DNA of 64,000 nucleotides from Maridesulfovibrio bastinii DSM 16055. GTDB taxonomy: Bacteria; Desulfobacterota; Desulfovibrionia; Desulfovibrionales; Desulfovibrionaceae. A model generated the notes under the pieces. It did not search any database and was not told where the DNA came from. It saw nothing but the letters and a program-made list of their open reading frames with translations. Each line of letters starts with the position of its first letter. Position 1 is the stretch's first letter. Positions 34,521 to 41,801 of this stretch are shown here, one piece after another. A program made the translations under genes and the position numbers. The stretch spans positions 1 through 64,000 of the forward strand of contig NZ_AUCX01000014.1 in assembly GCF_000429985.1 (NCBI RefSeq), written 5' to 3'.

Positions 34521-35699
34521 ATGTTAACGATTAAAACAATTGATGCGGCAAAGCCTAGAGAGAAATCATACAGACTCTCTGATGGGCAAGGATTGTATAT
34601 ACAAATACCTCCTAAAGGATCTAAGAGATGGCGGTTCCGTTATTATTTTGAAGGCAAAGAAAAGATGCTTTCCTTAGGCACTTACCCGGACACGTCTCTT
34701 AAAACCGCTAGAGATAAAACTAGAAGCATGCGAGAAATCCTTTCAAGTGGAACTGATCCTGCTCTAGTCAGAAAAGAAATATCCCAGAAAAATTTAGAAT
34801 CTAATTCTTTCCAAGTCATAGCCACAGAATGGCATCAGAAATATTACCAGACTTGGACTGAAGGACATGCAGCCACTATCCTTTCAAGACTTGAGAATAA
34901 CATTTTCCCATGGTTGGGAAGCGAACCTATTGATTCCATAACAGCTCCAGATATCTTAGAGGCTCTAAGGCGTGTTGAGAGTCGTGGTGCAATTGAAACA
35001 GCTCATAGAATCAGAGGAATTGTAAGCAGAGTTTTTCGATATGCCATAGCGACAGGCCGAGCTGAAAGAGATCCAGCAGCAGACTTAACCGGAGCTATCC
35101 CACCTGCCAGATCAGAGCACTTTCCTACCATTACAAGTCCAAAAGAAATCGGAGAGCTTTTAAGAGCTATTGAAGGATATTCAGGTCATTTTGTAACTAA
35201 ATGTGCTTTGCAACTTGCACCATTAGTATTTGTTAGACCGGGTAATCTACGGCAGGCTGAATGGTGTGACATTGATTTAGCTAATAAAGAATGGCGCATT
35301 CCTGCAAGCAAAATGAAAAGAAATAATGATCTGATTGTACCGCTTGCAAGACAAGCAGTACAGCTCCTTAAGGATATTTATCCCTATACTGGAACTGGAA
35401 GATACGTTTTCCCTGGAGTCAGAACCAGTGCTAAGCCTATGAGCGAAAACACCATTAATGCAGCCCTTCGCTCTCTTGGATATAGAAAAGAAGATTTTAC
35501 AGGCCATAGCTTTAGATCGATGGCAAGTACTAGACTAAATGAAATGGGATGGAATCCAGATGCAATAGAATTGCAATTGGCTCATGTTGAGCAAAACGAA
35601 GTCAGAGCAGCCTACAATCATGCTAAATATCTAGATATACGAGTAAAGATGATGCAGGCGTGGGCAGATCATTTAGATGAACTGAGAGCTATGAAATAA
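34521..35699 (+). CDS. int: P4-type tyrosine integrase
   Basis: 392 aa. DUF4102 arm-binding domain (residues 1-90: LTIKTIDAAKPREKSYRLSD, LSLGTYPDTSLKTARDK), a core-binding domain (90-200), and the catalytic part: LAPLVFVRPGNLRQAEW (Arg near 243), HSFRSMAST (His-x-x-Arg near 328) and HVEQNEVRAAYNHA (final His and nucleophile Tyr near 364). It integrates the phage into ssrA. The ATG has only a weak SD (TAGG). Stop is 30 nt before the convergent repressor gene. Confidence 0.95.
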   Translation: MLTIKTIDAAKPREKSYRLSDGQGLYIQIPPKGSKRWRFRYYFEGKEKMLSLGTYPDTSLKTARDKTRSMREILSSGTDPALVRKEISQKNLESNSFQVIATEWHQKYYQTWTEGHAATILSRLENNIFPWLGSEPIDSITAPDILEALRRVESRGAIETAHRIRGIVSRVFRYAIATGRAERDPAADLTGAIPPARSEHFPTITSPKEIGELLRAIEGYSGHFVTKCALQLAPLVFVRPGNLRQAEWCDIDLANKEWRIPASKMKRNNDLIVPLARQAVQLLKDIYPYTGTGRYVFPGVRTSAKPMSENTINAALRSLGYRKEDFTGHSFRSMASTRLNEMGWNPDAIELQLAHVEQNEVRAAYNHAKYLDIRVKMMQAWADHLDELRAMK

Positions 35700-35729
35700 T
35701 TCTAACTCTCAGTTTACTTCTCCCACACA

Positions 35730-36605
35730 TCACTCTTCCACAAATTTCTGTTTACCAAGCCCATGGACTAGCCACCAGTAAGTTATTTTAAAATCCTCTA
35801 TAATTCTGCACTTCAGTTCAGCAGGGAGATCGTCCCTCTTTCTAAGCTTATTCAGTCTACCAGGAGTTATCCCTAAATACTCTGCGAGTCTTTCATCGGA
35901 GTCTGCTCCTACGACCTCGGAAGTTCGGTCAAGGATGTCCTTCGCCCTGTTTGTAATGATAGGCCTACTCACAATTAAGTATCGAGATCCAAAAAAGGTA
36001 TCAGTTAGATACTGAATACTGGCTTCAATCTTCGCCAACCCATGCTTACGCTTAACCTCAACCTTTATTTTATGCGTAACTCCCTCTTGAGCTTTGGCTC
36101 TTCTCAGCCCCTCCAACACATCGCTTTTATCATTGTTGCTTTCAACTGCGTCAAGAATGTCAAAACCAGGGTCTTGTCCATAAAAGAAAGAATCCGGATC
36201 GGCCGTGAATGAGATGGTTTTAAAATTCATATCCAGAACCCATCGCGAGTCAGAGGGGAATCTGGATATATTATTAAATATTAAGTCTTCCAATTTTTTG
36301 AAGGCCATCGCTGGTATCAGTTGTATTATATAATTTTCATCTCCTATTGGGGTTATTTCAGCCATAAATGAAACCAAACTATTACAAAATAAATTTATTT
36401 CAAATTTAATTTGTTGTTTTTTTTCTTTAACCATTAACAATTTAGAAATTATTAGCTCACTTTTTTCGCAAAAAATATCATAAACGCTTAAAGCTCCATG
36501 ACATATTTTATCCGTAGCTTTATTTAAAAAAAGGAGTTCTCCCCTCAAATTAACAATCATCGTAGGGTGTTGTTGTAAATTTACATACTGTTTAATTGCT
36601 TCCAT
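35730..36605 (-). CDS. Putative prophage repressor: PAS-like N-terminus, CI-type HTH at the C-terminus
   Basis: 291 aa from ATG 36605 (GAGAAAG 7-8 nt upstream; five more codons are possible). Residues about 1-100 look like a PAS module (YVNLQQHPTMIVNLRGELLFL, then NKATDKICHG) and 110-215 could be a second one (WVLDMNFKTISFT). Residues about 220-281 match the phage CI HTH family: SDERLAEYLGITPGRLNKLR, KRDDLPAEL and WWLVHG. In ordinary CI repressors the HTH is first and a peptidase-like domain last; here the order is reversed and no Ser-Lys protease is visible. Located beside a divergent operator region. Confidence 0.72.
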   Translation of the reverse strand: MEAIKQYVNLQQHPTMIVNLRGELLFLNKATDKICHGALSVYDIFCEKSELIISKLLMVKEKKQQIKFEINLFCNSLVSFMAEITPIGDENYIIQLIPAMAFKKLEDLIFNNISRFPSDSRWVLDMNFKTISFTADPDSFFYGQDPGFDILDAVESNNDKSDVLEGLRRAKAQEGVTHKIKVEVKRKHGLAKIEASIQYLTDTFFGSRYLIVSRPIITNRAKDILDRTSEVVGADSDERLAEYLGITPGRLNKLRKRDDLPAELKCRIIEDFKITYWWLVHGLGKQKFVEE

Positions 36606-36652
36606 TTTATTCTTTCTCATTCATATAAAAAATTGTGAGTGAGTGCCCTTCA

Positions 36653-36700
36653 TGTCAACTATTTAGTATTGTTGACAATTATAAAGCTCATTAATATTTA
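36653..36700 (+). promoter_or_regulatory. Divergent operator and rightward promoter of the phage switch
   Basis: TGTCAAC (36653-36659), 11 nt, GTTGACA (36671-36677) is a perfect 7-bp inverted repeat. The second arm contains a -35 TTGACA (36672-36677); a weak -10 TATTTA follows after 17 nt (36695-36700). It faces the gene at 36785. This fits an operator of the adjacent repressor. Confidence 0.55.
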
Positions 36701-36784
36701 TGATTATACATATTTTCATTGTATCTGAAAGGGCTTCTTACCCTTATATGGAAGTCTATTTTTTAGATCAAAGGAGGGACAAAA

Positions 36785-37090
36785 ATGTATCAAGGAATAC
36801 AGCTCACGCGGGAGGAAGAAAAATTGTTTGAAAAATTAGACGAGCTCACAGCCTCAGGTTATGAAATATGCCAGATGATGCGAGCTATGGTGGGAGAGAA
36901 AAACAAAAAACTGCCCGTAACAAACCAACCGGCAGTGGTGGAACTTGTTCCTAATTCTGGAGAAATCTATGCTCTGACAGAAAGCTACAAAGAGCGGTAT
37001 GTCGCAGCCTCAATAATAATTGAAAAAGCGTCGAGTAAAAAAAGAAACTTAATGGAAAAAATATTTGATATTATCCGCTCATTCTTTTGA
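36785..37090 (+). CDS. Phage early protein of unknown function
   Basis: 101 aa, not recognised. Helical N-terminus (TREEEKLFEKLDELTASGYEICQMM) and a basic, amphipathic end (KRNLMEKIFDIIRSFF). Strong SD (AAAGGAGGG) 5 nt upstream. It is the only gene read rightward from the operator region before a terminator, so it could be a Cro-like or excision factor; this is only position-based. Confidence 0.6.
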   Translation: MYQGIQLTREEEKLFEKLDELTASGYEICQMMRAMVGEKNKKLPVTNQPAVVELVPNSGEIYALTESYKERYVAASIIIEKASSKKRNLMEKIFDIIRSFF

Positions 37091-37093
37091 AAA

Positions 37094-37132
37094 AATCTTC
37101 CCCTCAGAGGGATTCAAACTGAGGGGAAGATT
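37094..37132. terminator. Bidirectional terminator in the phage control region
   Basis: 14-bp perfect stem AATCTTCCCCTCAG/CTGAGGGGAAGATT with an 11-nt loop, between convergent genes. Confidence 0.88.
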
Positions 37133-37165
37133 GTAATTTGTGGGTTAACACTCCTTATCGCAAAA

Positions 37166-37369
37166 TTAACAAGCCTCTTTCTGTTTATTGCAAGCGTCTA
37201 TCAAATTTTCAAACGCATCTGCTCCCACATTTACAGAAGCTTTTATTTTTTCCAACAAAAAAGCCTCTCCATTTCTTTCTTCTGCAAAAAGCCTATTTAT
37301 AATTATATCTAATGCGCATGCGGCACATAACATATCAGAGACATAAACCCCGTAAGATTTTCTATCCAT
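37166..37369 (-). CDS. Small phage protein, Cys-containing
   Basis: 67 aa. Starts at ATG 37369 in a TAATG overlap with the antirepressor stop, with AGGAGG 7 nt upstream. Four Cys (LCAACALD, IDACNK, final C). Not recognised. Last gene of the leftward operon. Confidence 0.6.
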   Translation of the reverse strand: MDRKSYGVYVSDMLCAACALDIIINRLFAEERNGEAFLLEKIKASVNVGADAFENLIDACNKQKEAC

Positions 37370-38181
37370 TACGCCACCTCCTGACAATTTTTGTATCCTT
37401 CAAGAGAAGATGCAGCATTACGCTTAGCGTTCATCTTGTCGTGAAACTTCTTTATAAAGTAAAGCTGCCCCTTGCCGGTTACCTTGGTAGTCTTTGTAAT
37501 GTGTGTCCCCTTGGTTCCAGCCCTTGTTCCTTCCTTAATTACAAAGAGGCCTAGGTTCATACTTAGTTGAGTAGGCATGTTATATTCACTGCCACCTTTA
37601 ATTAGATATCCATTTTTACGCATCCAAGCGAATAGCCGCTTCTGGCCTATGTCGTACTGAGTAGACTGTTTAATCAGTTTGGCTAGTTCACCGATCAGGA
37701 TGGTAGTTTCGGACACCTCAATGGATTCGGCAAAGACAACCTTAAGACGATCAGCTTCAATCTTCATTTCAGCATTACGCCTTCTTTCCTGCTCGTCCTT
37801 TAAAGAAGTGGCTAGTTGGATCAAAATGTCAGGATTAAGCAAGACTTCTTCCAGCTTATCTGGAGTCATATAAGCGTTATGCTTACGGATACTGGGGAGG
37901 ACTTCGCCGACTACCCATTCCTCAAACTTCTCCGCTGCGGGGAGCTTGGAACGCATAATTAAGCGGTAGACGTCGCGTTCGGGGATGATGGTCAGGAAAC
38001 CACCATCGCGTTTTGCGATAGTGGTTGAAGCCTTGCAATGCTTGCCTATTGCATCGGCGGTATTCTTGTAGCCCAATGAAGTGGCAACGTCCTTACCAGC
38101 AAAATAAAGCTCACCATCATTCAAGAAGGTCCTCACCTGACCAAACTTCTCGTGTGAAAATACTTGTGTGAGTTCTGACAT
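37369..38181 (-). CDS. Phage antirepressor (BRO-N and KilAC/ANT domains)
   Basis: 270 aa. N-terminal BRO domain (residues 10-110: VRTFLNDGELYFAGKDVATSLGY, IIPERDVYRLIMRSKLPAAEKFEEWV, VLPSIRKHNAY) and C-terminal KilAC-type domain (155-250: IGELAKLIKQSTQYDIGQKRLFAWMRKNGYLIK, GKGQLYFIKKF). Such proteins bind and inactivate phage repressors. Its gene sits in a leftward operon with an RHH protein, as ant does with arc and mnt in P22. Start at ATG 38181; the gene ahead of it ends 2 nt upstream. Confidence 0.9.
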   Translation of the reverse strand: MSELTQVFSHEKFGQVRTFLNDGELYFAGKDVATSLGYKNTADAIGKHCKASTTIAKRDGGFLTIIPERDVYRLIMRSKLPAAEKFEEWVVGEVLPSIRKHNAYMTPDKLEEVLLNPDILIQLATSLKDEQERRRNAEMKIEADRLKVVFAESIEVSETTILIGELAKLIKQSTQYDIGQKRLFAWMRKNGYLIKGGSEYNMPTQLSMNLGLFVIKEGTRAGTKGTHITKTTKVTGKGQLYFIKKFHDKMNAKRNAASSLEGYKNCQEVA

Positions 38182-38183
38182 GA

Positions 38184-38414
38184 CTATTCCCCCTCTCTGA
38201 TAAGTTGCTGATAGATAAGAGTTGCATTCGTATTGATGTCCACTGCCAAAAGCTTCAAGGCGTGGTGAATGCGGGGAATAGAGGTTCCTTTGCCTTCGTC
38301 CGTTTCACAAAGTTGAGCGAGGGCTTCAAGGGATTCTGCCGCTTCCATGATTTCGTAAGCAGCATTACGGGATTTGACGGCATCAGTTGATGCAGTTATA
38401 GACTTCTCAGCCAT
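38184..38414 (-). CDS. Small phage protein of unknown function
   Basis: 76 aa, alpha-helical, acidic. AYEIMEAAESLEALAQLCETDEGKGTSIPRIHHALKLLAVDI. Ideal SD (AGGAGG) before ATG. Two nucleotides from the antirepressor; probably cotranscribed and possibly its partner. No family recognised. Confidence 0.6.
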   Translation of the reverse strand: MAEKSITASTDAVKSRNAAYEIMEAAESLEALAQLCETDEGKGTSIPRIHHALKLLAVDINTNATLIYQQLIREGE

Positions 38415-38494
38415 GACAACCTCCTGTGTAAGGTTGTTAAAGGTTAGGCTCGTCTCGGTGGTGGTACACCTTGGCGGGCCGTTTTAATTTGGAA

Positions 38495-38656
38495 CTATTT
38501 TTCTTTCTTCTTTTCCTCGGCTTTTTTGATCCGTCTTTCCATTTCCTCCATGAATATTTCTTTGAAGGTTGTGTCGTGCTCAACGCAGTAAAGTTTGTAT
38601 CTCTTGTGCGTATCTTTATCCAGTTTCATAGAAATGTTAATTTTTCCGTTTGCCAT
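38495..38656 (-). CDS. 53-aa ribbon-helix-helix DNA-binding protein
   Basis: Short gene read from ATG 38656: the beta-strand segment KINISMKLDKD is followed by helices THKRYKLYCVEHDTTFKE and IFMEEMERRIKK, then a Lys/Glu-rich tail. This is the MetJ/Arc/CopG pattern. Length equals that of P22 Arc (53 aa) although no sequence similarity is claimed. Immediately upstream is an inverted repeat TGTAGC/GCTACA. It precedes the antirepressor in the operon, so it likely represses the operon. Confidence 0.75.
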   Translation of the reverse strand: MANGKINISMKLDKDTHKRYKLYCVEHDTTFKEIFMEEMERRIKKAEEKKKEK

Positions 38657-38661
38657 GACCT

Positions 38662-38690
38662 TTTGTAGCTCTGTCGCTACAGATTGTCAA
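38662..38690 (-). promoter_or_regulatory. Promoter/operator of the antirepressor operon
   Basis: TTGACA (38685-38690, minus strand), 17 nt, TACAAA (38662-38667). Inverted repeat TGTAGC (38664-38669)/GCTACA (38676-38681) overlaps the spacer and -10. The predicted start of transcription is at or next to the ATG at 38656, so a leaderless mRNA is possible. The -35 word TGTCAAC also matches one half of the repressor operator at 36653. Confidence 0.5.
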
Positions 38691-38695
38691 CAACC

Positions 38696-38734
38696 AAACC
38701 TCAGAAAGAGAGAAGTTCCCCCTTTCTGAGGTTT
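38696..38734 (-). terminator. Hairpin between the Cas2/SinR-like and RHH genes
   Basis: 13-bp perfect stem AAACCTCAGAAAG/CTTTCTGAGGTTT with a 13-nt loop; no T-run follows on the minus strand, so it may only attenuate or process the transcript. Confidence 0.5.
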
Positions 38735-38737
38735 GCC

Positions 38738-39043
38738 CTATATCCCAAGCCCTAAGCCATGCTTCTTCGCAGTTGGAGACTGAGTGCCCCTGCGTGCGGA
38801 GTTTGTTACGTCGAAGACATCCAAAGAATCGCCCGTCTGAGTATGTTTTCTAAGGACATTAAACAATACGTCTATACTCTCAAACTCAACCAAATAACAT
38901 GACTCGCTGAGTTTACTGTGCGGGAGAGATTTTACCTCTTTAAGCAGTTTGTCCCGCCTCTCTACTTGAAGCCCCATAGCCGACGGCAACCCTCTAGGCA
39001 TACTGGCCCCCACTATGTCATACGCTACAATGAATCTGTTCAT
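38738..39043 (-). CDS. Cas2/SinR-like ferredoxin-fold phage protein
   Basis: 101 aa. The pattern MNRFIVAYDIVGA, a helix RRDKLLKEVKSL, SESCYLVEFESIDVLFNVLRK and DSLDVFDVT follows the beta-alpha-beta-beta-alpha-beta plan of Cas2 and SinR-like proteins, in which the first strand ends in Tyr-Asp. Cas2 also has that Asp; here it is Asp9. There is no cas1 or repeat array nearby, so a CRISPR role is unlikely. Ideal SD AAGGAGG. First gene of the leftward operon. The match is by pattern only. Confidence 0.5.
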   Translation of the reverse strand: MNRFIVAYDIVGASMPRGLPSAMGLQVERRDKLLKEVKSLPHSKLSESCYLVEFESIDVLFNVLRKHTQTGDSLDVFDVTNSARRGTQSPTAKKHGLGLGI

Positions 39044-39121
39044 AATAGTCCTCCTTGCTTAATTTGCTAGAAGGATATTTCATGTGATACATCCAATCAG
39101 TCATAATGTAGGAGGTGGATT

Positions 39122-40009
39122 ATGACCTCTAAGAAGGTGACAAAATACTTTCAAAATGCTTTTTTGAATAAAGATTGTTCTGTTTCGGCAGAAGAAATGG
39201 CAGACAAGATTGGAGTTAAGACCCCAACTCTGTATGGCAAGCTAGACCCAAACCTACGTGCCTCTGGAAAGTCTAAAGGCAACCTGTCAGTCGATGAGGC
39301 AGTTGAATTAATGAGACTAACGCAAAACGTCACTCCTATCGCAGGTATGGCAAAAGAGAGCGGAGTCCGTTTTTTAATTATAAGAGGTGGGCGCATTGAG
39401 GGGCTAAACTGGAAGGTGAAGCAAGATGAGTTCAAAGAAAACAGTGTCGCCCCAAAGAGTGATCCTTCGTTGCCTTCTAAGTCATGGGAGATATTCGCGT
39501 TTGCGCGTGGGCTTCTCTCTACCTCCAGTCTGTGTCGGATATTCAATGTTGAGCACGCCCAGATTTGCCGCTGGGCCAAAGCTCCTGCCGTGTTCGACGA
39601 CTCCAGTCGCAATCCTGTTGATACTGTAACCACCATGCTCCGCGAGATTGCCGAAGCAGGCGAGAAAGAAGGGAGAGAGGTCGTCCGTATAGCGTTAAAC
39701 TCAATAGGGAAAGAATGTGGATTTAAAGTAGCCAACCTCTCAGCAACGGAACCAACAGCCGAGGACCTTCGTGCTGATTTTTTAGAAATATTCAATCGAC
39801 TGCATGAACTTCAAGCGTCAGCTCATAAGCATGAATCCCCCCTCGTAGTCGAAGCATATGCAGACAAGGCCGCCGAGGCACTGTCGGCTTTTGTTCTGCG
39901 CTACGCGGTGGATTATCAGGATATGGGTGGTCGGGTTATGTTTTCACGAGGATCTACCGAAACCGAAAAAACATCACTTTGGCACCGGCTTAAGATGAAA
40001 TTTTTATAG
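39122..40009 (+). CDS. CII/CP76-like phage regulatory protein
   Basis: 295 aa. The N-terminus (CSVSAEEMADKIGVKTPTLY then GKLDPNL, and GNLSVDEAVELMRLTQN) resembles the CP76/CII-type HTH family. The middle has SSLCRIFNVEHAQICRWAK, a second possible HTH (residues about 145-170). The C-terminal third is helical. GAGG in TAGGAGG is 6 nt upstream. It is divergent from the Cas2-like gene. Likely activator or replication regulator; not firmly assigned. Confidence 0.65.
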   Translation: MTSKKVTKYFQNAFLNKDCSVSAEEMADKIGVKTPTLYGKLDPNLRASGKSKGNLSVDEAVELMRLTQNVTPIAGMAKESGVRFLIIRGGRIEGLNWKVKQDEFKENSVAPKSDPSLPSKSWEIFAFARGLLSTSSLCRIFNVEHAQICRWAKAPAVFDDSSRNPVDTVTTMLREIAEAGEKEGREVVRIALNSIGKECGFKVANLSATEPTAEDLRADFLEIFNRLHELQASAHKHESPLVVEAYADKAAEALSAFVLRYAVDYQDMGGRVMFSRGSTETEKTSLWHRLKMKFL

Positions 40010-40018
40010 GCGCATTTC

Positions 40019-40852
40019 ATGAAAAAACTACTCCTCCCCATACTGGCAATCATCCTCCTTGCTATCGTTGTTGCTCCTAAAAATGCTTACTCCAAAGAAG
40101 TACAACATCATAAAAAAGTATATGCATGGGATTCTTATGACTGGCTAATCCTTTCGCTTGAAGGAAAAAAGAAGGTTGCCGAAAGTGGCAATGCATTTGC
40201 CCAGTGCTATATGGGTAAATTGTATTTAGGCGAGATAAAAACTTACAATGTTTCTGTTGATTATCCAGAGGCCGAAAAGTGGTTTTTGGAATCTGCAAGA
40301 CAAGGCTACACTGAAGGTCAAGTAATGTTGGCTACGATGTACTTTAAGGGGATAGGAGTAAAAAAAAATTATACAAAGTCTTTAATGTGGCTAAGCAAAG
40401 CATCAGAACTAGGCAGTGTAGAGGCAAACCTTTATCTCGGATACCTTTACTGGCATGAGGGTACAGGATTTCAAAATCCCAAAACAGCTTGTGCTTATTT
40501 TAGAAAAGCAGCAAAGCATGGTAATTTGTGGGGTCTGTTTGAACTAGGGAATGCTTACCTTATAGGTAAGGGGGTGCCGCAAAACTACAGGCAAGCGAAA
40601 GTTTTGTTTAGCATGGCAGCTGAGCAAGAGCATCCTAGTTCTCAGTTTGGACTGGCTGTTCTTTATTACAAAGGACTAGGGGTTCAAAAAGACAATATCA
40701 AAGCCTGCATGTGGGCGAATCTAGCTGCTTCACAAGGCCACAAAGCAGCAGCACAAGCTCTAAAAGAAATTTCTGCATCGCTCCCCCCTGCTCAAGTTGC
40801 TATAGCCCAGCAACTAGCCCATAGCTGGCTTAAAAAAAAGAGAAAGAGATGA
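40019..40852 (+). CDS. Exported Sel1-repeat protein
   Basis: 277 aa. Signal peptide KKLLLPILAIILLAIVVAPK. Five or more Sel1 units (A-x-x-x-L-G-x-x-Y-x-x-G): AQCYMGKLYLG, GQVMLATMYFKGIGV, EANLYLGYLYWHEG, LFELGNAYLIGKGV and SQFGLAVLYYKGLGV. These form alpha-solenoids that bind proteins. Located between the phage regulators and the late genes, read with the two following exported proteins. A signal peptide is unusual in this part of a phage genome. Confidence 0.85.
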   Translation: MKKLLLPILAIILLAIVVAPKNAYSKEVQHHKKVYAWDSYDWLILSLEGKKKVAESGNAFAQCYMGKLYLGEIKTYNVSVDYPEAEKWFLESARQGYTEGQVMLATMYFKGIGVKKNYTKSLMWLSKASELGSVEANLYLGYLYWHEGTGFQNPKTACAYFRKAAKHGNLWGLFELGNAYLIGKGVPQNYRQAKVLFSMAAEQEHPSSQFGLAVLYYKGLGVQKDNIKACMWANLAASQGHKAAAQALKEISASLPPAQVAIAQQLAHSWLKKKRKR

Positions 40853-41433
40853 TCACGAAGAAACTAATCGCCATTATATTTTGCTTGATCGTTTTGCCTG
40901 CCACCACCCTTGCGGCCCCGCAGGTAGTGACAGAAACCCACACCTACGTTCTCGGTGACAATGACTCCAAGAATGATGCTCGCACCATGTGCTTCCTAGA
41001 AGCTAAACGCAAGATGCTGGAAAAAGCCGAAACGCTGGTTATGAGCCACACACAGGCTAACATGGGCAGACTGACCAAAGATGAAATCAATAGCTACACT
41101 GCGGCACTGATCAAAATTGAGAACGCTGGGGAGGAATGGCGATTTAACGATTCCGGGTCCATGGTTGTAGTTATGACAGTTAAAGCCGTGTTGGATTATG
41201 ATGATATCAAAAAGAGACTGAATGACATTCAGAAGGACAGCACAGCTAGAAAGAAGATTGTTGAGCAGCAGGATAGATTGGCGGCTTTGGAAAAAATGAT
41301 AGCCGGACTACAGCAAAAATTGGGCAAAGCCAATGTCGTTGAGGCAAATCAGCTAAGGAAAGACAGGAATGTTGCCTTTCAAGAGATTGATGAGCTTCAG
41401 ACCAAAAAAAACAATAATAATGAAACGGATTAA
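40849..41433 (+). CDS. Exported coiled-coil protein, unknown
   Basis: 194 aa, signal peptide ITKKLIAIIFCLIVLPATTLA then a compact domain (about 25-125, with FNDSGSMVVVMTVKAVLDYDD) and a long coiled coil (RLNDIQKDSTARKKIV, then EQQDRLAALEKMIAGLQQK). Its ATG overlaps the previous stop (ATGA), so it is translationally coupled to the Sel1 protein. Not recognised. Confidence 0.65.
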   Translation: MITKKLIAIIFCLIVLPATTLAAPQVVTETHTYVLGDNDSKNDARTMCFLEAKRKMLEKAETLVMSHTQANMGRLTKDEINSYTAALIKIENAGEEWRFNDSGSMVVVMTVKAVLDYDDIKKRLNDIQKDSTARKKIVEQQDRLAALEKMIAGLQQKLGKANVVEANQLRKDRNVAFQEIDELQTKKNNNNETD

Positions 41434-41698
41434 ATTCAAAAGCCGAAATGCTGCACAGCTTATTGAAATTGGTATGACTGAAGATGAAGTCAAAGAGTTA
41501 GCAGGGAAGCCTTTAACTATAATAAAGTCTATCACAACTGGATGGAGCTATGGCGATGTTTGGGTTAATTTTCAGAGCGGAATTGTTTGCGCTGTCTACT
41601 ATAGCCCTGCTTTTCATTCCGAAATAGAAGGTAATAGAATTAAAATAATCCAATCTCTTAAAGGTGTAATTGACGATAATGGACAACTCATCAGGTAG
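41420..41698 (+). CDS. SmpA/OmlA-like small protein
   Basis: 92 aa from ATG 41420, overlapping the previous stop by 14 nt. IEIGMTEDEVKELAGKPLTI and WSYGDVWVNFQSGIVCAVYY match the SmpA/OmlA (BamE-like) pattern of a loop starting with GMTxxEV. It has no signal peptide in this form, which is odd for that family. Last gene of the rightward exported cassette. Confidence 0.55.
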   Translation: MKRIKFKSRNAAQLIEIGMTEDEVKELAGKPLTIIKSITTGWSYGDVWVNFQSGIVCAVYYSPAFHSEIEGNRIKIIQSLKGVIDDNGQLIR

Positions 41699-41699
41699 G

Positions 41700-41731
41700 A
41701 ACATCCCCCGGCTCAGTCGTCGGGGGATGTT
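41700..41731. terminator. Bidirectional terminator between early and late phage genes
   Basis: 11-bp perfect stem AACATCCCCCG/CGGGGGATGTT, loop of 10, flanked by TTT. It separates the rightward cassette from the end of the leftward late operon. Confidence 0.9.
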
Positions 41732-41801
41732 TGAAACCACAAATCTTATACAAAAGTATTGACTATAACTTTAGGCAATATTTGCTTTCATTTGTCAATT
41801 T

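Noticed and set aside
38738-39043. CRISPR system around the Cas2-like gene
   Set aside because: No cas1, no repeat array or leader in the window.
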